Shown here one piece after another: positions 5,805 to 7,074 of a DNA stretch of 7,074 bases. Source of the stretch: Thermoleophilia bacterium (GTDB lineage: Bacteria > Actinomycetota > Thermoleophilia > RBG-16-64-13); the NCBI GenBank assembly GCA_016929985.1, contig JAFGIH010000159.1, positions 1 to 7,074 of the forward strand, in the 5' to 3' direction. The stretch's first letter is position 1; each line of letters starts with the position of its first letter. The translations under genes were made by a program, and so were the position numbers. Below the pieces are notes generated by a model, which was not told the origin of the DNA, ran no database searches, and saw only the letters and a list, made by a program, of their open reading frames with translations.

Positions 5805-7074
5805 ACCGCCCCGTTCACCGAGTCCCTGGTAGAGGAAGCCGCCCTCACCTGGCTGGCGGTCGTCGGCTGGGATGTCCACCATGGGGCCGAGATGGTCCCG
5901 GGCGGGTTCTTCGGCGAGCGCGCCGACTACGGCCAGGTGATTCTGGAGCAGCGGCTGCGCGACGCGTTGGCGCGTCTCAATCCTGGGCTGCCGCCCGAGG
6001 CTCTGGAGGACGCTTTCCGCAAGTTGACGCGCCCCCAGGGAGCCGATCTCATCGCGCGGAACCGGTATCTGCATCGTCTGATGGTCGACGGAGTGGCGGT
6101 CGAATACCGCGCTACCGACGGCAGCATCCGTGGGGCCCAGGTGCGGGTGATCGACTTCGACGACGCCGGCGAGAATGACTTCCTGGCCGTCAACCAGTTC
6201 ACGGTGGCGGAAAACAAGCACAACCGCCGGCCCGACGTCATCCTCTTTGTCAACGGGCTGCCACTGGTGGTCATCGAGCTCAAGAACGCTGCCGATGAGA
6301 ACGCCACCATCTGGACCGCCTTCAAGCAGCTCGAGACCTACAAGGCCGAGATCCCCACGCTCTTTCAGACCAACGAACTGCTCGTGATCTCGGACGGCGT
6401 CCAGGCCCGAGTGGGCACCCTGTCGGCGGGCAAGGAGTGGTTCAAGCCCTGGCGGGCCTGGGAGGGCGCCGCGTCTGAGACGTGCACTCCCCAGCTTCAG
6501 GTGGTGATCCAAGCGTTGCTTGCTCCTCGCAGTCTCTTGGACATGGTCCGCGACTTCGTCGTCTTTGAAGACGACGGGGGCGGGACGCTGGTCAAGAAGA
6601 TGGCCGGCTATCACCAGTTTCACGCCGTGCAGGTGGCTGTGGAAGAGACGCTGCGGGCCGCTGCCGGCTCCGGGGACCGGCGAGTGGGCGTTGTTTGGCA
6701 CACCCAGGGCTCCGGCAAGAGCCTGACCATGGCCTTCTACGCCGGGCGCATCATCCGCGAGCCGGCCATGGAGAACCCCACCATCGTGGTGCTCACCGAC
6801 CGCAACGACTTAGACGACCAGCTCTTCGGCACCTTCTCTCGCTGCCAGGAGCTGCTGCGCCAGCCGCCGGTGCAAGCCGAGAGCCGCGCGCACCTGCGCG
6901 AGCTTCTGTCGGTCGCCGCTGGTGGCGTGGTCTTCACCACTATCCAGAAGTTCTTCCCCGACCAGGAGGGCGATCGGCATCCGGTACTCTCGGAGCGCCG
7001 CAATATCGTGGTGATCGCCGACGAGGCCCATCGCAGCCAATACGACTTCATCGACGGCTTCGCCCGCCATATGC
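5802..7074 (+). CDS. hsdR: Type I restriction endonuclease subunit HsdR (3'-truncated by window edge)
   Basis: The R subunit cuts DNA after ATP-driven translocation and works only in complex with HsdM and HsdS. The 424 codons present are roughly the first two fifths of a protein usually about 1000 residues long; no stop occurs before the edge. [17 protein letters not shown] at the N-terminus is typical of the family. The PD-(D/E)XK nuclease site is visible as RPDVILF (D145), then VVIELKN (E159, K161), followed by the usual helix FKQLETYK. The SF2 translocase starts with Walker A HTQGSGKS (300-307), then [13 protein letters not shown], the FTTIQKF motif, and a DEAH box (407-410). All catalytic residues in this portion are intact, so nothing suggests inactivation. 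The GTG at 5802 is chosen because it fits the family N-terminus and has AAGGGG 6 bases upstream; the frame is open further upstream but reads no family sequence. Codon use is GC-biased like hsdM. Unlike the usual compact order, hsdR is separated from hsdS by about 3.3 kb of accessory genes. Confidence 0.96.
   Translation, partial: MTAPFTESLVEEAALTWLAVVGWDVHHGAEMVPGGFFGERADYGQVILEQRLRDALARLNPGLPPEALEDAFRKLTRPQGADLIARNRYLHRLMVDGVAVEYRATDGSIRGAQVRVIDFDDAGENDFLAVNQFTVAENKHNRRPDVILFVNGLPLVVIELKNAADENATIWTAFKQLETYKAEIPTLFQTNELLVISDGVQARVGTLSAGKEWFKPWRAWEGAASETCTPQLQVVIQALLAPRSLLDMVRDFVVFEDDGGGTLVKKMAGYHQFHAVQVAVEETLRAAAGSGDRRVGVVWHTQGSGKSLTMAFYAGRIIREPAMENPTIVVLTDRNDLDDQLFGTFSRCQELLRQPPVQAESRAHLRELLSVAAGGVVFTTIQKFFPDQEGDRHPVLSERRNIVVIADEAHRSQYDFIDGFARHM

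Noticed and set aside
5742..6701. A 319-codon open frame on the minus strand opposite hsdR
   Set aside because: It is the antisense of a clear HsdR reading with intact nuclease and helicase motifs. Long antisense frames are expected in GC-rich genes, and its translation shows no family sequence.

Overview
The window is GC-rich bacterial DNA. It holds most of a type I restriction-modification (hsd) locus with all genes on the + strand. GC-rich third codon positions, GTG starts and tightly overlapping genes fit a high-GC bacterium. The sequence alone does not fix a phylum, and there is no rRNA, tRNA or housekeeping gene to help.

Layout, left to right. (1) 2-1141: C-terminal three quarters or so of HsdM, the DNA adenine methyltransferase subunit, cut by the left edge. 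(2) 1134-2483: complete HsdS specificity subunit with two target-recognition domains, overlapping hsdM by 8 bases. (3) 2480-4396: a 638-residue protein overlapping hsdS by 4 bases (GTGA). It reads as winged-helix-like N-terminus, PIN-like putative nuclease core, coiled coil and a two-helix membrane hairpin. I do not recognise it as a named family, and it is the most interesting item here. (4) 4397-4804: a gene-poor gap that holds a decayed Fic-family fragment with an in-frame TGA and no catalytic motif. (5) 4805-5548: a complete DUF3800 protein, predicted RNase H-like fold. (6) 5549-5801: a non-coding gap ending in a hairpin that covers the ribosome binding site of the next gene. (7) 5802-7074: the N-terminal part of HsdR, the restriction and translocation subunit, with its PD-(D/E)XK nuclease, Walker A and DEAH motifs, cut by the right edge.

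How they work together. HsdM and HsdS form the sequence-specific methyltransferase, and HsdR joins them to give the ATP-dependent restriction enzyme. Three accessory loci sit between hsdS and hsdR: the membrane-anchored PIN-like protein, the Fic relic and the DUF3800 gene. Translational coupling of the PIN-like gene to hsdM-hsdS suggests it is made in step with the methyltransferase. HsdR has its own, possibly structurally gated, translation start. My inference is that this is a restriction locus with an accessory-gene slot, in which one older insert (fic) has decayed and two others remain intact. The PIN-like membrane protein is a candidate second-line, abortive-type effector, but no function is demonstrated by the sequence.
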